64,000 nucleotides of DNA. Origin: Noviherbaspirillum massiliense JC206 (GTDB lineage Bacteria > Pseudomonadota > Gammaproteobacteria > Burkholderiales > Burkholderiaceae_D). A model generated the notes under the pieces. The model ran no database searches, had not been told where the DNA came from, and saw nothing but the letters and a program-made list of their open reading frames with translations. The stretch covers positions 1,224,842 through 1,288,841 of the forward strand of contig NZ_HE978634.1 of the NCBI RefSeq assembly GCF_000312045.1, read 5' to 3'. A program made the position numbers and the translations under genes. Shown here one piece after another: positions 18,685-31,837 of this stretch; the first letter of the stretch is position 1, and each line of letters opens with the position of its first letter.

Positions 18685-19950
18685 TTGAGCATGATCAAGA
18701 ATTTGCCGTTTGAATGGCTGGTCGGCATGCGCTATACGCGCGCCGGACGCCGCAACGGCCGCAACAGTTTCATTTCCTTCATTTCGCTCATTTCCATGGC
18801 CGGCATCGCCCTGGGGGTGGCGGCACTGATCGTCGTGCTGTCCGTGATGAACGGGTTTCAGAAGGAGGTGCGGGACCGCATGCTGTCGGTGCTGGCGCAC
18901 ATCGAAATCTACGATGCCACCGGCGCCTTGCCCGACTGGCAGGAAACCGCTCGCGAGGCCTTGCAAAACAAGGAAGTGATCGGCGCGGCGCCTTACGTTG
19001 CAGGGCAGGCGATGATGACGCGCGACGACACGGTGCATGGCGTGATCGTGCGCGGCGTGCTGCCGCAGGAAGAACCGAAGGTTTCCGATGTCGCGTCGCA
19101 GGTGCGCGCGGGCAGCTTCAGCGAGCTCCGGCCCGGCGAATTCAATATCGTGCTGGGCAGTGAGCTGGCCGCCGATCTGCACGCCGATGTCGGCGACAAA
19201 GTCACGATGATCGCACCCCAGGGCCAGATCACCCCGGCGGGTGTGATACCGCGCCTGAAGCAGTTCACCGTGGTCGCCATCTTTGAAGCGGGGCACCACG
19301 AATACGATTCCAGCCTGGCTTTCATCCACATCGACGATGCAATGAAAATGTTCAGGCTGAGTGCGCCTTCCGGCCTGCGCCTGCGCATCCAGGACATGCA
19401 GCGCGCGCCGGAAGTGGCGCGCGACTTGTCCCATATGTTGTCCGGTAACCTGCTGATCCTCGACTGGTCAAAACAAAACCGCACCTGGTTTGCCGCGGTA
19501 CAGACAGAGAAGCGGATGATGTTCATCATCCTGACCCTGATCATCGCGGTCGCTGCATTCAACCTGGTTTCCACCCTGGTGATGACCGTCACCGACAAGC
19601 AGGCCGATATCGCCATCCTGCGCACGCTCGGCGCATCGCCGGGATCGATCCTGAAAATCTTCATGATCCAGGGCGCCCTGGTCGGCTTGCTCGGCACCGC
19701 CATCGGCGTAGCACTGGGAGTGCTGGTGGCGCTGAACATCGACGTGATCGTGCCCTTCATCGAGCACCTGTTCGGCGTGCAATTCCTGTCCAAGGATATT
19801 TACCTGATCACGGCCCTGCCATCCGACCTGCGCTGGCCGGATGTGTGGACCATCGGCGGCGTGGCAGTGATTCTTGCCTTCCTGGCGACCCTGTATCCAA
19901 GCTGGCGCGCGGCAGGCGTGCGGCCGGCGGAAGCCTTGCGTTATGAATGA
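18685..19950 (+). CDS. lolC: lipoprotein-releasing ABC transporter permease (LolC/LolF type)
   Basis: An inner-membrane permease of about 420 residues that extracts lipoproteins for delivery to LolA. It begins with the family signature PFEWLVGMRYTRA. One membrane segment lies near residue 30 (SLISMAGIALGVAALIVVL), then a large periplasmic domain, then three C-terminal segments (from MFIILTLIIAVAAFNLVSTL). DIAILRTLGASP is the coupling motif that contacts LolD. Only one permease gene is present, so the complex is likely a homodimer as in LolDF systems. AGGAG (18673-18677) is seven bases from TTG 18685 but 13 from ATG 18691, so the TTG start is favoured. The frame is open far upstream without meaning. 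Confidence 0.93.
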   Translation: MSMIKNLPFEWLVGMRYTRAGRRNGRNSFISFISLISMAGIALGVAALIVVLSVMNGFQKEVRDRMLSVLAHIEIYDATGALPDWQETAREALQNKEVIGAAPYVAGQAMMTRDDTVHGVIVRGVLPQEEPKVSDVASQVRAGSFSELRPGEFNIVLGSELAADLHADVGDKVTMIAPQGQITPAGVIPRLKQFTVVAIFEAGHHEYDSSLAFIHIDDAMKMFRLSAPSGLRLRIQDMQRAPEVARDLSHMLSGNLLILDWSKQNRTWFAAVQTEKRMMFIILTLIIAVAAFNLVSTLVMTVTDKQADIAILRTLGASPGSILKIFMIQGALVGLLGTAIGVALGVLVALNIDVIVPFIEHLFGVQFLSKDIYLITALPSDLRWPDVWTIGGVAVILAFLATLYPSWRAAGVRPAEALRYE

Positions 19951-19968
19951 AAAAGAAAAGAGGCAACC

Positions 19969-20577
19969 ATGAAACTGATCGGCTTGTTTGACTCCCCCTA
20001 CGTGCGGCGCGTGGCCATTTCGATGCGGCTGCAGGGCTTCAGCTTCGAACACGTCGCGCTCTCAGTATTCCGCACCCAGGAAGAGATGCGCAAGATCAAT
20101 CCGCTCGTCAAGGTGCCGATGCTAGTGCTGGACAACGGCGACAAGTTGGTCGACAGCAGTTTCATCCTCGACTACCTCGACGGCGAGACGCCAGCGGAAA
20201 AGCGCCTGATCCCGGCTTCCGGCCCTGAACGCATGCGGATCCAGCAGCAATGCGCCGTTGCCCTGGTGGCGTCCGAGAAGGCGGTACAGATTGTCTATGA
20301 CACACGGCAGCGACCGGCAGAATATTCCTATGCGCCGTGGGTGGAGCGCTGCACCGGGCAAATGCATGCCGCCTTTTCCATGCTGGAAGCCTTGCCGGAA
20401 CCGGCCCTGCTGTCCGGCGGGCCGATCACTCAGGCGGAAGTCACTACCGCAGTAGTGCTGCGCTTTGCGCAGTACATGCTCGCCGCCGAATTCCCGGCGG
20501 GGCGTTACCCGAAGTTGGAGAAGCTGTCCGCCTATTGCGAAGCATTGCCTGCCTTCGTTCAGACACCCTTGGAATAA
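19969..20577 (+). CDS. glutathione S-transferase family protein
   Basis: A 202-residue GST-fold protein. The N-terminal thioredoxin-like domain (MKLIGLFDSPYVRRVAISMRL, then VPMLVLDNG and the DSSFILDYLD glutathione-binding loop) is followed by an all-helical C-terminal domain. The Ser of DSPYVRR is the likely thiol-activating residue. It sits 18 bases after lolC and directly abuts lolD (stop TAA 20575-20577, ATG 20578), so it is part of the lol operon. No known GST role in lipoprotein export explains this; the substrate is unknown. Confidence 0.88.
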   Translation: MKLIGLFDSPYVRRVAISMRLQGFSFEHVALSVFRTQEEMRKINPLVKVPMLVLDNGDKLVDSSFILDYLDGETPAEKRLIPASGPERMRIQQQCAVALVASEKAVQIVYDTRQRPAEYSYAPWVERCTGQMHAAFSMLEALPEPALLSGGPITQAEVTTAVVLRFAQYMLAAEFPAGRYPKLEKLSAYCEALPAFVQTPLE

Positions 20578-21267
20578 ATGATGGATCAAACAGTTTTGTC
20601 CTGCCGCGGCCTGAAGAAAACCTTCACCCAGGGCAAGTATGCGGTCAATGTCCTGAACGGCATCGACTTCAGCGTATCCCGCGGGGAGCGGGTTGCCATC
20701 GTCGGCGCATCCGGTTCCGGCAAGTCGACCTTGCTGCACCTCCTTGGAGGGCTGGACACGCCGACGGCGGGCAGCATCAGCCTGAACGGCAAGGATTTCG
20801 CCAGCCTGAGCGACAAGGCGCGCGGCGAACTGCGGAATTCCTCGCTGGGTTTCGTCTACCAGTTCCATCATTTGCTGCCGGAATTTTCCGCACTGGATAA
20901 TGTCGCGATGCCCCTCATGATCCGCAGGATCAGCCGGGCCGAAGCGCAGCAGGCCGCTCAGAAAGTGCTGTCCCGCGTCGGACTGGCAAACCGGGTTTCA
21001 CATGTGCCGGGAGAGCTCTCGGGCGGTGAGCGGCAGCGCGTGGCACTCGCGCGCGCGCTCGTGACACAACCAGCCTGCGTGCTCGCCGATGAACCCACCG
21101 GGAATCTCGACCGCGTCACGGCGCACAAGACCTTCGACCTGATGCTCGAGCTGTCGCGCACGCTGGGTACGGCTTTCGTGATCGTCACCCATGACATCGA
21201 GCTGGCAAGGCACTGCGACCGAGTCCTGCGCCTGTCGGAGGACGGATTGCATCCGTATGTGGATTGA
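20578..21267 (+). CDS. lolD: lipoprotein-releasing ABC transporter ATPase LolD
   Basis: A 229-residue ABC ATPase that powers the Lol permease. Walker [17 protein letters not shown], signature [16 protein letters not shown], Walker [12 protein letters not shown] and switch His VTHD are all intact. [12 protein letters not shown] carries the LolD-type Q-loop. It overlaps the downstream tatD start by 11 bases. Confidence 0.96.
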   Translation: MMDQTVLSCRGLKKTFTQGKYAVNVLNGIDFSVSRGERVAIVGASGSGKSTLLHLLGGLDTPTAGSISLNGKDFASLSDKARGELRNSSLGFVYQFHHLLPEFSALDNVAMPLMIRRISRAEAQQAAQKVLSRVGLANRVSHVPGELSGGERQRVALARALVTQPACVLADEPTGNLDRVTAHKTFDLMLELSRTLGTAFVIVTHDIELARHCDRVLRLSEDGLHPYVD

Positions 21268-22054
21268 TACCCATTGCCACCTCGATGCCTGCGAATTCGC
21301 AGGCGAAGCGGAAGCGGTTGCCGCACGTGCCGCCGAGCAGCGTGTTTCGTGGATCGTCATTCCCGCCATCGAGCGAGCCAACTTCTCGACCGTGGCGACG
21401 CTTGCGGCCGGACTCGACAATTGCGTCTACGCGCTGGGCATCCATCCGATTTTCGTGCCCCAGGCAAAGGAGGAAGATCTCGCCGTTCTGAGAACCGCCG
21501 TGCAGGCGGCGATGGACGATCCGCGCTTCGTCGCGATCGGGGAAATCGGCCTGGATTTCTTCGTGCCCTCGCTGCGCGACGAGGCACTGCGCGAGAAGCA
21601 GGAGCATTTCTACAGCGAGCAATTGAAGATCGCCCGCGATTTCGATCTACCGGTGCTGCTGCATGTACGCCGTTCCCAGGACATCATCCTCAAGTACCTG
21701 CGGCGCATCAATGTGCGCAAGGGTATTGCCCATGCCTTCAACGGCAGCTTCCAGCAGGCGGAGGAATTCCTGACTCGCAGCTTCAAGCTTGGCTTCGGCG
21801 GAGCGATGACCTTTACCCGGGCGCTGCAAATCCGCCGGCTGGCAGCGGAACTGCCGGCGGAAGGACTGGTGCTGGAAACCGACGCGCCCGACATTGCGCC
21901 GGCCTGGCGTCATCCGCAGCGCAATGCCCCGGAGGAACTGCCGAGCATCGGGCAGGTGCTTGCCGACCTGCGTGGCATTTCCGTCGATGACGCAGCCCGG
22001 CTTACTTCCGGCAATGCATATTCTGCCTTGCCCCGGCTTGCTAGTCTGAGCTGA
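21257..22054 (+). CDS. TatD family metal-dependent deoxyribonuclease
   Basis: A 265-residue TIM-barrel hydrolase starting [14 protein letters not shown], with the HxH metal site. Other metal ligands are seen in GEIGLDF, LLHVRRS, HAFNGS and LETDAPDI. TatD enzymes act as 3'-5' DNases in DNA repair or apoptotic-like DNA turnover. An upstream start at 21191 would lie deep inside lolD; ATG 21257 overlaps lolD by 11 bases and is the conserved one. comEC follows after four bases. Confidence 0.9.
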   Translation: MWIDTHCHLDACEFAGEAEAVAARAAEQRVSWIVIPAIERANFSTVATLAAGLDNCVYALGIHPIFVPQAKEEDLAVLRTAVQAAMDDPRFVAIGEIGLDFFVPSLRDEALREKQEHFYSEQLKIARDFDLPVLLHVRRSQDIILKYLRRINVRKGIAHAFNGSFQQAEEFLTRSFKLGFGGAMTFTRALQIRRLAAELPAEGLVLETDAPDIAPAWRHPQRNAPEELPSIGQVLADLRGISVDDAARLTSGNAYSALPRLASLS

Positions 22055-22058
22055 GTTC

Positions 22059-24479
22059 ATGCGCAGCGCGGTCATCGGTTTCGTGGTCGGCGCTGCGCTG
22101 CTGCAGACCCTGGCGGCATTGCCGGCCTCGTACCTGTTGTGGCTGCTGCTTGCGCTTGCGATCCTTCTTCTCGCTTGCTTGACAGTCGCCCGAAATCCGA
22201 TTGTTCACCTTTCCCTCCTGCTTGCAGTGGGCTCCATGGCCGGGTTCGCATGGGCAGGACTGTTTGCGGCGCATTACCTCGCGAAGGAATTGCCGAGGGA
22301 TTGGGAAGGGCGTGACATCACGTTGATCGGCACGGTCGATAGCCTGCCCTTCCGCTTCGAGCAAGGCGTGCGCTTCAATTTTGCGGTGGAGCGCGTTCTG
22401 ACGAAGGACGCCGAAGCAGCCGTGCCGCCGAAGCTGGCATTGTCCTGGTATTCGGGCTTTCGCGATGAGGAAGTGCAGCAGGTCGGTGACGTCCGTCCGG
22501 GGGAACGCTGGCAACTGACGGTGCGCCTGCGCCGGCCGCATGGCAATGCCAATCCAAACGGCTTCGACTACGAAGTGTGGCTGCTCGAGCAGAACCTGCG
22601 GGCGACCGGTTATGTCAGGCCTGCTGATGGACTGAGCGGGCAAAACCGGCGCCTGGATGCATTCGTTTTCAGCTTCGGGAATCTGGTGGAACGCTGGCGT
22701 GGCACACTGCGCGACCGCATATTCGAAGCCCTGCCGGACAAGCCCTATGTCGGTGTGATCGCCGCGCTGGTGATCGGCGACCAGAAGTCGGTCAGCCAAT
22801 CCGATTGGGAGGTGTTCGCTCGCACCGGGGTAGGACATCTGGTCTCGATCTCGGGCTTGCACATCACGATGGTGGCAGGGCTGTTCGCTGCGCTGATTTA
22901 TGCGCTGTGGCGCCGGTCATTTTTTCTGCGCGCGGATCTCCCGCTGCTGCTGCCGGCGCAGAAGGCGGCAGCGCTGGCCGGGGTTCTGACCGCAACGGTC
23001 TATGTGCTGCTGGCCGGGTTCGGGGTGCCGGCGCAACGCACGCTCTACATGCTGGCCGTCGTTGCAGTTGCACTATGGTGCGGGCGGCTCACCAGCGTTT
23101 CGCATGTGCTGTGCATCGCGCTGGGGCTGGTCGTGCTGCTCGATCCCTGGGCGGTGCTGTGGCCCGGATTCTGGTTATCGTTCGGTGCGGTCGGGATCAT
23201 CCTCTATGCGACGGTCGGGCGTGCACACCTGCAGTCGCTGGACGACGCACCAAGGAGCGAGCGCTGGAAACGCGCCTTCACGGCCGGCGCCCATACCCAG
23301 TACGTCGTTACCCTCGGGCTGGTGCCGCTGACGATGCTCCTGTTCGGGCAGATTTCCCTGGTCAGCCCGGTCGCCAATGCCTTCGCCATTCCCCTGGTCA
23401 GTTTCCTGGCCACCCCGCTGGCCCTGATGGGAAGCATTGCACCGCCCCCCCTGTCTGCCTGGTTGCTCGGACTGGCCCATGCGCTGATTGAATGGCTGGC
23501 TTACGGATTGGAACTGCTGAGCGGATTGCGGGCAGCCGTGTGGTCGGCGCCGGTTCCGTCGTGGTGGATGTTCCTGCTGGCGCTCGTCGGCACGCTGTGG
23601 TTGCTTGCGCCAAGGGGGTGGCCGGTACGGTGGCTGGGGCTGGCCGGCTTTCTGCCTCTGATGCTGAATGCTCCGCAGCATCCCGCATCGGGCGAAATGT
23701 GGATCACCGCGTTCGATGTCGGGCAAGGCATGGCGCTCCTCATTGAAACGCCCCAGCATCGCCTGCTTTACGATACCGGGCCGGCATATTCGCCGGAGGC
23801 GGACGGCGGCAACCGTGTCATTCTTCCCTACCTGAAGTCGCGTGGAATCAACACCCTGGACGGCCTCATCGTTTCGCACAGCGACACCGACCACTCAGGC
23901 GGGGCTGCCTCGATACTCAGGGAAATCGCGGTCCGGTGGGTTTCCTCTTCGCTGCCGAGCGAACACTCCATTGTGAAAGCGGCCCCGGATCATCGCCGCT
24001 GCGAAGCAGGGCAGAGCTGGGAATGGGAGGCGGTACGTTTTGAGATGCTGCATCCTGCCGGGACAAGCTACGACAACGCCAAATGGAAACCGAATGCCCG
24101 AAGCTGCACCCTCAGGATCACCCTGGGGGCACAGTCGATACTTTTGCCCGGCGATATCGAAGCGGCGCAGGAAAACGAACTCGCCAGCCGCGAGCCGGCC
24201 AAGTTGCGCGCGTCGGTGCTGCTTGCGCCGCATCATGGCAGCGGCACCTCCTCGACGCCGGCCTTCCTGACCAGGGTACGGCCCGAGGTCGCCTTGTTCC
24301 AGGTGGGTTACCGGAACCGCTACCGCCATCCCAAGCCGGAAGTGTTCGAACGCTACAAGGACCTCGGCATCCGGCGCCTGCGTAGCGACGAATCGGGCGC
24401 CATCACCCTGCGCTTCAATTCATCCATGGAGATTGAGGAATACCGGGCGGAGCATTTGCGCTACTGGTACGGCCGCTGA
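22059..24479 (+). CDS. comEC: DNA uptake channel ComEC/Rec2
   Basis: An 806-residue inner-membrane protein that carries single-stranded DNA into the cell during natural transformation. An N-terminal DUF4131 region has several membrane segments (residues about 1-70). The competence core is membrane-rich (about 230-510, GHLVSISGLHITMVAGL). A C-terminal metallo-beta-lactamase-like domain follows (about 540-790, FDVGQGMALLIETP and SHSDTDHSGG). Length and all three domains are complete, so the gene looks functional. It begins four bases after the tatD stop. Other competence genes are not in this window. Confidence 0.94.
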   Translation: MRSAVIGFVVGAALLQTLAALPASYLLWLLLALAILLLACLTVARNPIVHLSLLLAVGSMAGFAWAGLFAAHYLAKELPRDWEGRDITLIGTVDSLPFRFEQGVRFNFAVERVLTKDAEAAVPPKLALSWYSGFRDEEVQQVGDVRPGERWQLTVRLRRPHGNANPNGFDYEVWLLEQNLRATGYVRPADGLSGQNRRLDAFVFSFGNLVERWRGTLRDRIFEALPDKPYVGVIAALVIGDQKSVSQSDWEVFARTGVGHLVSISGLHITMVAGLFAALIYALWRRSFFLRADLPLLLPAQKAAALAGVLTATVYVLLAGFGVPAQRTLYMLAVVAVALWCGRLTSVSHVLCIALGLVVLLDPWAVLWPGFWLSFGAVGIILYATVGRAHLQSLDDAPRSERWKRAFTAGAHTQYVVTLGLVPLTMLLFGQISLVSPVANAFAIPLVSFLATPLALMGSIAPPPLSAWLLGLAHALIEWLAYGLELLSGLRAAVWSAPVPSWWMFLLALVGTLWLLAPRGWPVRWLGLAGFLPLMLNAPQHPASGEMWITAFDVGQGMALLIETPQHRLLYDTGPAYSPEADGGNRVILPYLKSRGINTLDGLIVSHSDTDHSGGAASILREIAVRWVSSSLPSEHSIVKAAPDHRRCEAGQSWEWEAVRFEMLHPAGTSYDNAKWKPNARSCTLRITLGAQSILLPGDIEAAQENELASREPAKLRASVLLAPHHGSGTSSTPAFLTRVRPEVALFQVGYRNRYRHPKPEVFERYKDLGIRRLRSDESGAITLRFNSSMEIEEYRAEHLRYWYGR

Positions 24480-24631
24480 CCCTTTCCTCCCTCCTGCCGC
24501 CCGCGGCGCGGCATTTCTGAGGAAGATCAGGGAAATATAGAGCAAGTTGTCGAAACGGTCGTTTTGCGAATCCCGGAACGCCTCGCTCCCATTACAATTC
24601 CGGTCGTTCCAAATGAGACTGCTCGCCGCAC

Positions 24632-25447
24632 ATGCCGCCGCAAAATGCCATCCCCCTGCCGACGCTTCACTTTGTCCATGCCAATAGTTTCCCGGCAGAG
24701 ACTTATCGGGTGTTTTTCAACCATCTGCGCCGCCATTACGATGTGCAGGCGCTGCCAATGCATGGCCATAATCCCGCCTATCCGGTTACCGACGGCTGGG
24801 CTCATCTTCAGCGGGAATTGATCGATGAATTGAGGGTCCGCTACAGCAAGCCGGTCATCCTTGTCGGCCATTCGATGGGCGGCATGCTGAGCCTGATGGT
24901 GGCTAGGGCACACCCGGAACTGGTACGCTGTGTCTTGCTGCTCGATGCACCGGTGGTCGCGGGGTGGCGGGCTCTGCTGCTGAGAGCTGCGAAGCGGGTG
25001 GGCGTGGACAGGAAATTTTCGCCAGCACGATTTTCCGCAAAGCGCAGGAACCTTTGGCCGAACCATGAATCTGCCTTTCAGCATTACGTTTCGAAACCGT
25101 TGTTTGCGAGCTGGCCCGCAGAAGTCTTGCGAGATTACGTCGACCACGGACTTGTCCCGCATCCGGAAGGGGTGACCCTGCGATTTACACGGGAAACGGA
25201 AACGGCGATCTACCTCGGCTTGCCGCATCATATCGGCGCGCTGATTAGGCGACCCTTCCCGGTGCCGGTCGGTTTTGTCGGCGGCAGGGATTCGGCGGAG
25301 TGCCGCCAGGCTGGATTGGGGGCAACCAGGCGCCTGGTGGGCCGGCATTTCCGCCAGATGGAAGGTGGCCACCTGTTCCCGATGGAGTTTCCGGGGAAGG
25401 CCGCGGATGCGGTCCATGAGATGATTCAGACTTTGCTTCGTTCATGA
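24632..25447 (+). CDS. alpha/beta hydrolase
   Basis: A 271-residue alpha/beta-hydrolase-fold protein. The nucleophile elbow is VGHSMGGM (Ser nucleophile); HANSFPAETY precedes the oxyanion region and MEGGHLFPME carries the likely catalytic His. No signal peptide is present, so it is cytoplasmic. The stop codon overlaps the ATG of the LpxR-like gene (ATGA at 25444-25447), so the two are translationally coupled. TACAAT at about 24594 may be part of its promoter. The substrate is unknown; an ester- or acyl-group role is only suggested by the neighbour. Confidence 0.85.
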   Translation: MPPQNAIPLPTLHFVHANSFPAETYRVFFNHLRRHYDVQALPMHGHNPAYPVTDGWAHLQRELIDELRVRYSKPVILVGHSMGGMLSLMVARAHPELVRCVLLLDAPVVAGWRALLLRAAKRVGVDRKFSPARFSAKRRNLWPNHESAFQHYVSKPLFASWPAEVLRDYVDHGLVPHPEGVTLRFTRETETAIYLGLPHHIGALIRRPFPVPVGFVGGRDSAECRQAGLGATRRLVGRHFRQMEGGHLFPMEFPGKAADAVHEMIQTLLRS

Positions 25448-26397
25448 AAGAGCCGATGCGTTTTGCCTGTATCCGATACCTGATGAGTTTCGTGCTTGTG
25501 GCGGCTAGCTGCAATGCTGCAGCCGGTCCCCTGGCCGACCTCTATTCCGATTACCAAAGGGTTGCGTCGGAAGGCAGGAAAACCCATATCGCCGATATCG
25601 ACAACGACAGCCTGACTCTCAAGAACGAAGACAGCTTGTATACCAGCGGTTTTCGCTACACCAGGAAATACACGCTGGAGGATTCCGGTGGCGCGACCGC
25701 TTTTAGCTGGCGCGTGGGCCAGGAACTCTACACCCCGTCGGATATCAAGCTGCCGCCCGAGGATGTGGGCCCGCCCGATCATCCGTATGCCGGATGGTTG
25801 TACCTCGGATTCTTCAAGGAGCGCTTCGGGGCCGACGGCAGCCATACGAAGGTCGGGGTCGACCTCGGATGTCTCGGACCATGTGCTGGCGGGAAGTGGA
25901 CGCAGACCAATCTCCACAGACTGATCAATCAGAATCTGCCGCGGGGATGGAGCAAGCAAGTGAAAAACGAGGTGGGTGTCATTCTGCATGCGGAGATGAC
26001 TCCCGTGCGCTGGATGCCGACATCCTGGCTGGATATCGCGCCACGGATCGAGGGGCGTTTTGGGAATATCCATACCGATGTCACGGGCGGATTGACGCTG
26101 CGCGCCGGACAGTTGAATGTACTGCCGGAGCGACCCGGCTGGTTCGGATTTGTTCGCGCGGACATGCGCGCCGTGGCCTATGACGCGACCCTGCAGGGCG
26201 GCTATTTTTCAAGCAATAACCCGCATGTCGTGGACCCCCGGAGGTGGGTGGGAGAAGCGGAAGCCGGCATGGCATGGAGCAGCGGAAAATATGGCGCCAG
26301 GGTGTCGCTTGTCCGGCGCGGAAACGAAATTCGCGGCCTGTCGGATTCGATAGGTGTGCAGAATTTTCTGCGCCTGCAGTTTTCCTATACTCCTTGA
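25444..26397 (+). CDS. LpxR-like outer-membrane lipid A deacylase (DUF2219)
   Basis: A 317-residue barrel protein with a signal peptide (CIRYLMSFVLVAASCNAAAG). Family hallmarks are DNDSLTLKNEDSLYTSG, containing the Asn-Asp and Asp of the N-terminal active-site region, DHPYAGWLYLG, and a His in TNLHRLIN near the position of the catalytic His. LpxR removes the 3'-acyloxyacyl chain of lipid A in a calcium-dependent way at the outer membrane. The C-terminus ends LQFSYTP, an aromatic-penultimate pattern suited to barrel insertion. It overlaps the hydrolase by four bases. The assignment rests on motif recall; the exact reaction is untested. Confidence 0.78.
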   Translation: MKEPMRFACIRYLMSFVLVAASCNAAAGPLADLYSDYQRVASEGRKTHIADIDNDSLTLKNEDSLYTSGFRYTRKYTLEDSGGATAFSWRVGQELYTPSDIKLPPEDVGPPDHPYAGWLYLGFFKERFGADGSHTKVGVDLGCLGPCAGGKWTQTNLHRLINQNLPRGWSKQVKNEVGVILHAEMTPVRWMPTSWLDIAPRIEGRFGNIHTDVTGGLTLRAGQLNVLPERPGWFGFVRADMRAVAYDATLQGGYFSSNNPHVVDPRRWVGEAEAGMAWSSGKYGARVSLVRRGNEIRGLSDSIGVQNFLRLQFSYTP

Positions 26398-26473
26398 TGA
26401 AGTTTGATGTGTGCCCGATGTCAAACAGGTAAAATCCGCGCAAGTCGCGAATCGCAAAAAAAGCGGTTTGGGG

Positions 26474-29026
<2,553 letters not shown>

Positions 29027-29123
29027 GCGGGAATGATGTTCCGGCTCGCCGGGCGCCTTCGCGCTCTGAGTGATGATGCCGAATTCATGCGCCTGCGCAC
29101 CCTAATGAATTTGTTTTATTTAG

Positions 29124-30416
<1,293 letters not shown>

Positions 30417-30425
30417 GGGCCTCGG

Positions 30426-30460
30426 CTCCAGCCTGAAGGCATTCCCGCTTCAGGCTGGAG
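30426..30460 (+). repeat. 13-bp perfect inverted repeat between eno and ftsB
   Basis: CTCCAGCCTGAAG at 30426-30438 and its exact complement at 30448-30460 form a strong hairpin with a nine-base loop. There is no T-run, and ftsB starts 20 bases later. It could be an RNA-stabilising hairpin for the eno message, a weak attenuator, or a processing site. Confidence 0.7.
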
Positions 30461-30479
30461 TCCATGAAAAGAGTGTTCC

Positions 30480-30800
30480 ATGCGCCTGATCACCCTCAGT
30501 CTCGCAGCCTTGCTGCTCCTGATCCAGTATCCGTTATGGCTGGGGAAGGGCGGCTGGCTGCGCGTCTGGGACCTCGACAACCAGGTCGTCGCCGCCCAGC
30601 AGAAAAACGAGGAACTCAAGGCGCGCAATGCCAAGCTCAATTCCGAAGTGCAGGACTTGAAGGAAGGCACGGAGGCCGTCGAGGAACGCGCCCGCTTCGA
30701 GCTGGGGATGATCAAGGCCGACGAGATTTTCGTCCAGGTACTGGACGGGAATGGCAAACCGCCCATGACGGCGGACGCACAGCCTGCCGCCCGCAACTAA
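30480..30800 (+). CDS. ftsB: cell division protein FtsB
   Basis: A 106-residue bitopic protein. One N-terminal membrane helix ([20 protein letters not shown]) is followed by a periplasmic coiled coil ([20 protein letters not shown]) and the [16 protein letters not shown] segment typical of FtsB. It joins FtsL and FtsQ in the divisome. The position after eno is the usual one in proteobacteria. Confidence 0.93.
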   Translation: MRLITLSLAALLLLIQYPLWLGKGGWLRVWDLDNQVVAAQQKNEELKARNAKLNSEVQDLKEGTEAVEERARFELGMIKADEIFVQVLDGNGKPPMTADAQPAARN

Positions 30801-30910
30801 TCCATCAGCCCATTCTCTTGCGTCGGCCAGTAAAGCCCGCAACTCCTGAGCTATCCTGAGGAGCCGGGAGAGGCGCTGCCTCGGTCCTGGACAGCGCTCC
30901 CTGCCATGCA

Positions 30911-31837
30911 TCAATGCCGGACATGGCTTGCCGGCTGTACGCCTTCACTTGAAGTATCGGTTGCAAACAGTTGCGCGCAATCGACCGCATCGAAGTCGTA
31001 GTGGCGGCCGCAGAAATCGCAGTCAATGTTCAGCTTTCCCAGTTCCGCAAGAGCTGCCTCAACTTCCTGCCGGCCCAGGATCTTAAGCATGTTCGCTACT
31101 TTCTCGCGTGAGCAGCTGCAACGGAAAGACGGATGCTTCGCATCGAGAACCCTGATTGTTTCTTCCCAGAAGAGGCGGCGCATAAGAGTATCTACGTTGG
31201 TCGTCAGCAGTTCCTCCCTGCGCAGGGTGTTGCCGAGCATGACAGTGCGGTTCCAGGTTTCGAGGTCGTCGCTGACCGATGTCCCAGTGCCGCCTTCCTT
31301 CGGCAGCTTCTGCAGCAGCAGGCCGCGCGCCACGGTCGGGTCCGCGGCGAGCCACAAGCGGGTGTCGAGCTGTTCCGAGCGCAGCATGTAATTTTCAATG
31401 ACCGTCGCTACCGAGTCGCCGTCCAGTGGCACGATGCCCTGATAAGGCTGCTGGCCCGGCAGCTTGTCCTTGGGATCGAGCGTGATGACGAAGCGGCCTT
31501 GGCCATGGGCGTGGACGAGCGAGGTCAGGGAGTCCTCGTCCCCGATCACTGCGTCGGACGCCAGCTTTGCGGTTGCGCGCAGATGCAGTTCCGAATCGCA
31601 TTCCACCACCAGCAGTCGCACCGGGCCATCGCCATGGATTTGCATGACGATGGAACCATTGAATTTCAGATTGGCTGAAAGCAATGCCGCTGCCGCCAGC
31701 ATTTCTCCAAGCAGGGTTTTTACGGCTTTCGGATACGTGTGGTGCGACTGGATTTCGCGCCAGGTGTCGGGCAACTCGACCAGTTCGCCGCGCACTGCCG
31801 CGTTTTCAAAGATGAATTTTTGCAGAGTATCCATCAT
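30911..31837 (-). CDS. hslO: redox-regulated chaperone Hsp33
   Basis: A 308-residue cytoplasmic holdase activated by oxidative stress. The C-terminal zinc site has the two Cys pairs CSC (FRCSCSREKV) and CDFC (IDCDFCGRHY) that form disulfides on oxidation. The N-terminal core includes GDGPVRLLVVECDSEL. The start ATG 31837 (or 31834) overlaps the stop of the carbonic anhydrase gene by one base (TAATG), so the two are coupled. It is convergent with ftsB; no strong terminator lies between them. Confidence 0.96.
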   Translation of the reverse strand: MMDTLQKFIFENAAVRGELVELPDTWREIQSHHTYPKAVKTLLGEMLAAAALLSANLKFNGSIVMQIHGDGPVRLLVVECDSELHLRATAKLASDAVIGDEDSLTSLVHAHGQGRFVITLDPKDKLPGQQPYQGIVPLDGDSVATVIENYMLRSEQLDTRLWLAADPTVARGLLLQKLPKEGGTGTSVSDDLETWNRTVMLGNTLRREELLTTNVDTLMRRLFWEETIRVLDAKHPSFRCSCSREKVANMLKILGRQEVEAALAELGKLNIDCDFCGRHYDFDAVDCAQLFATDTSSEGVQPASHVRH

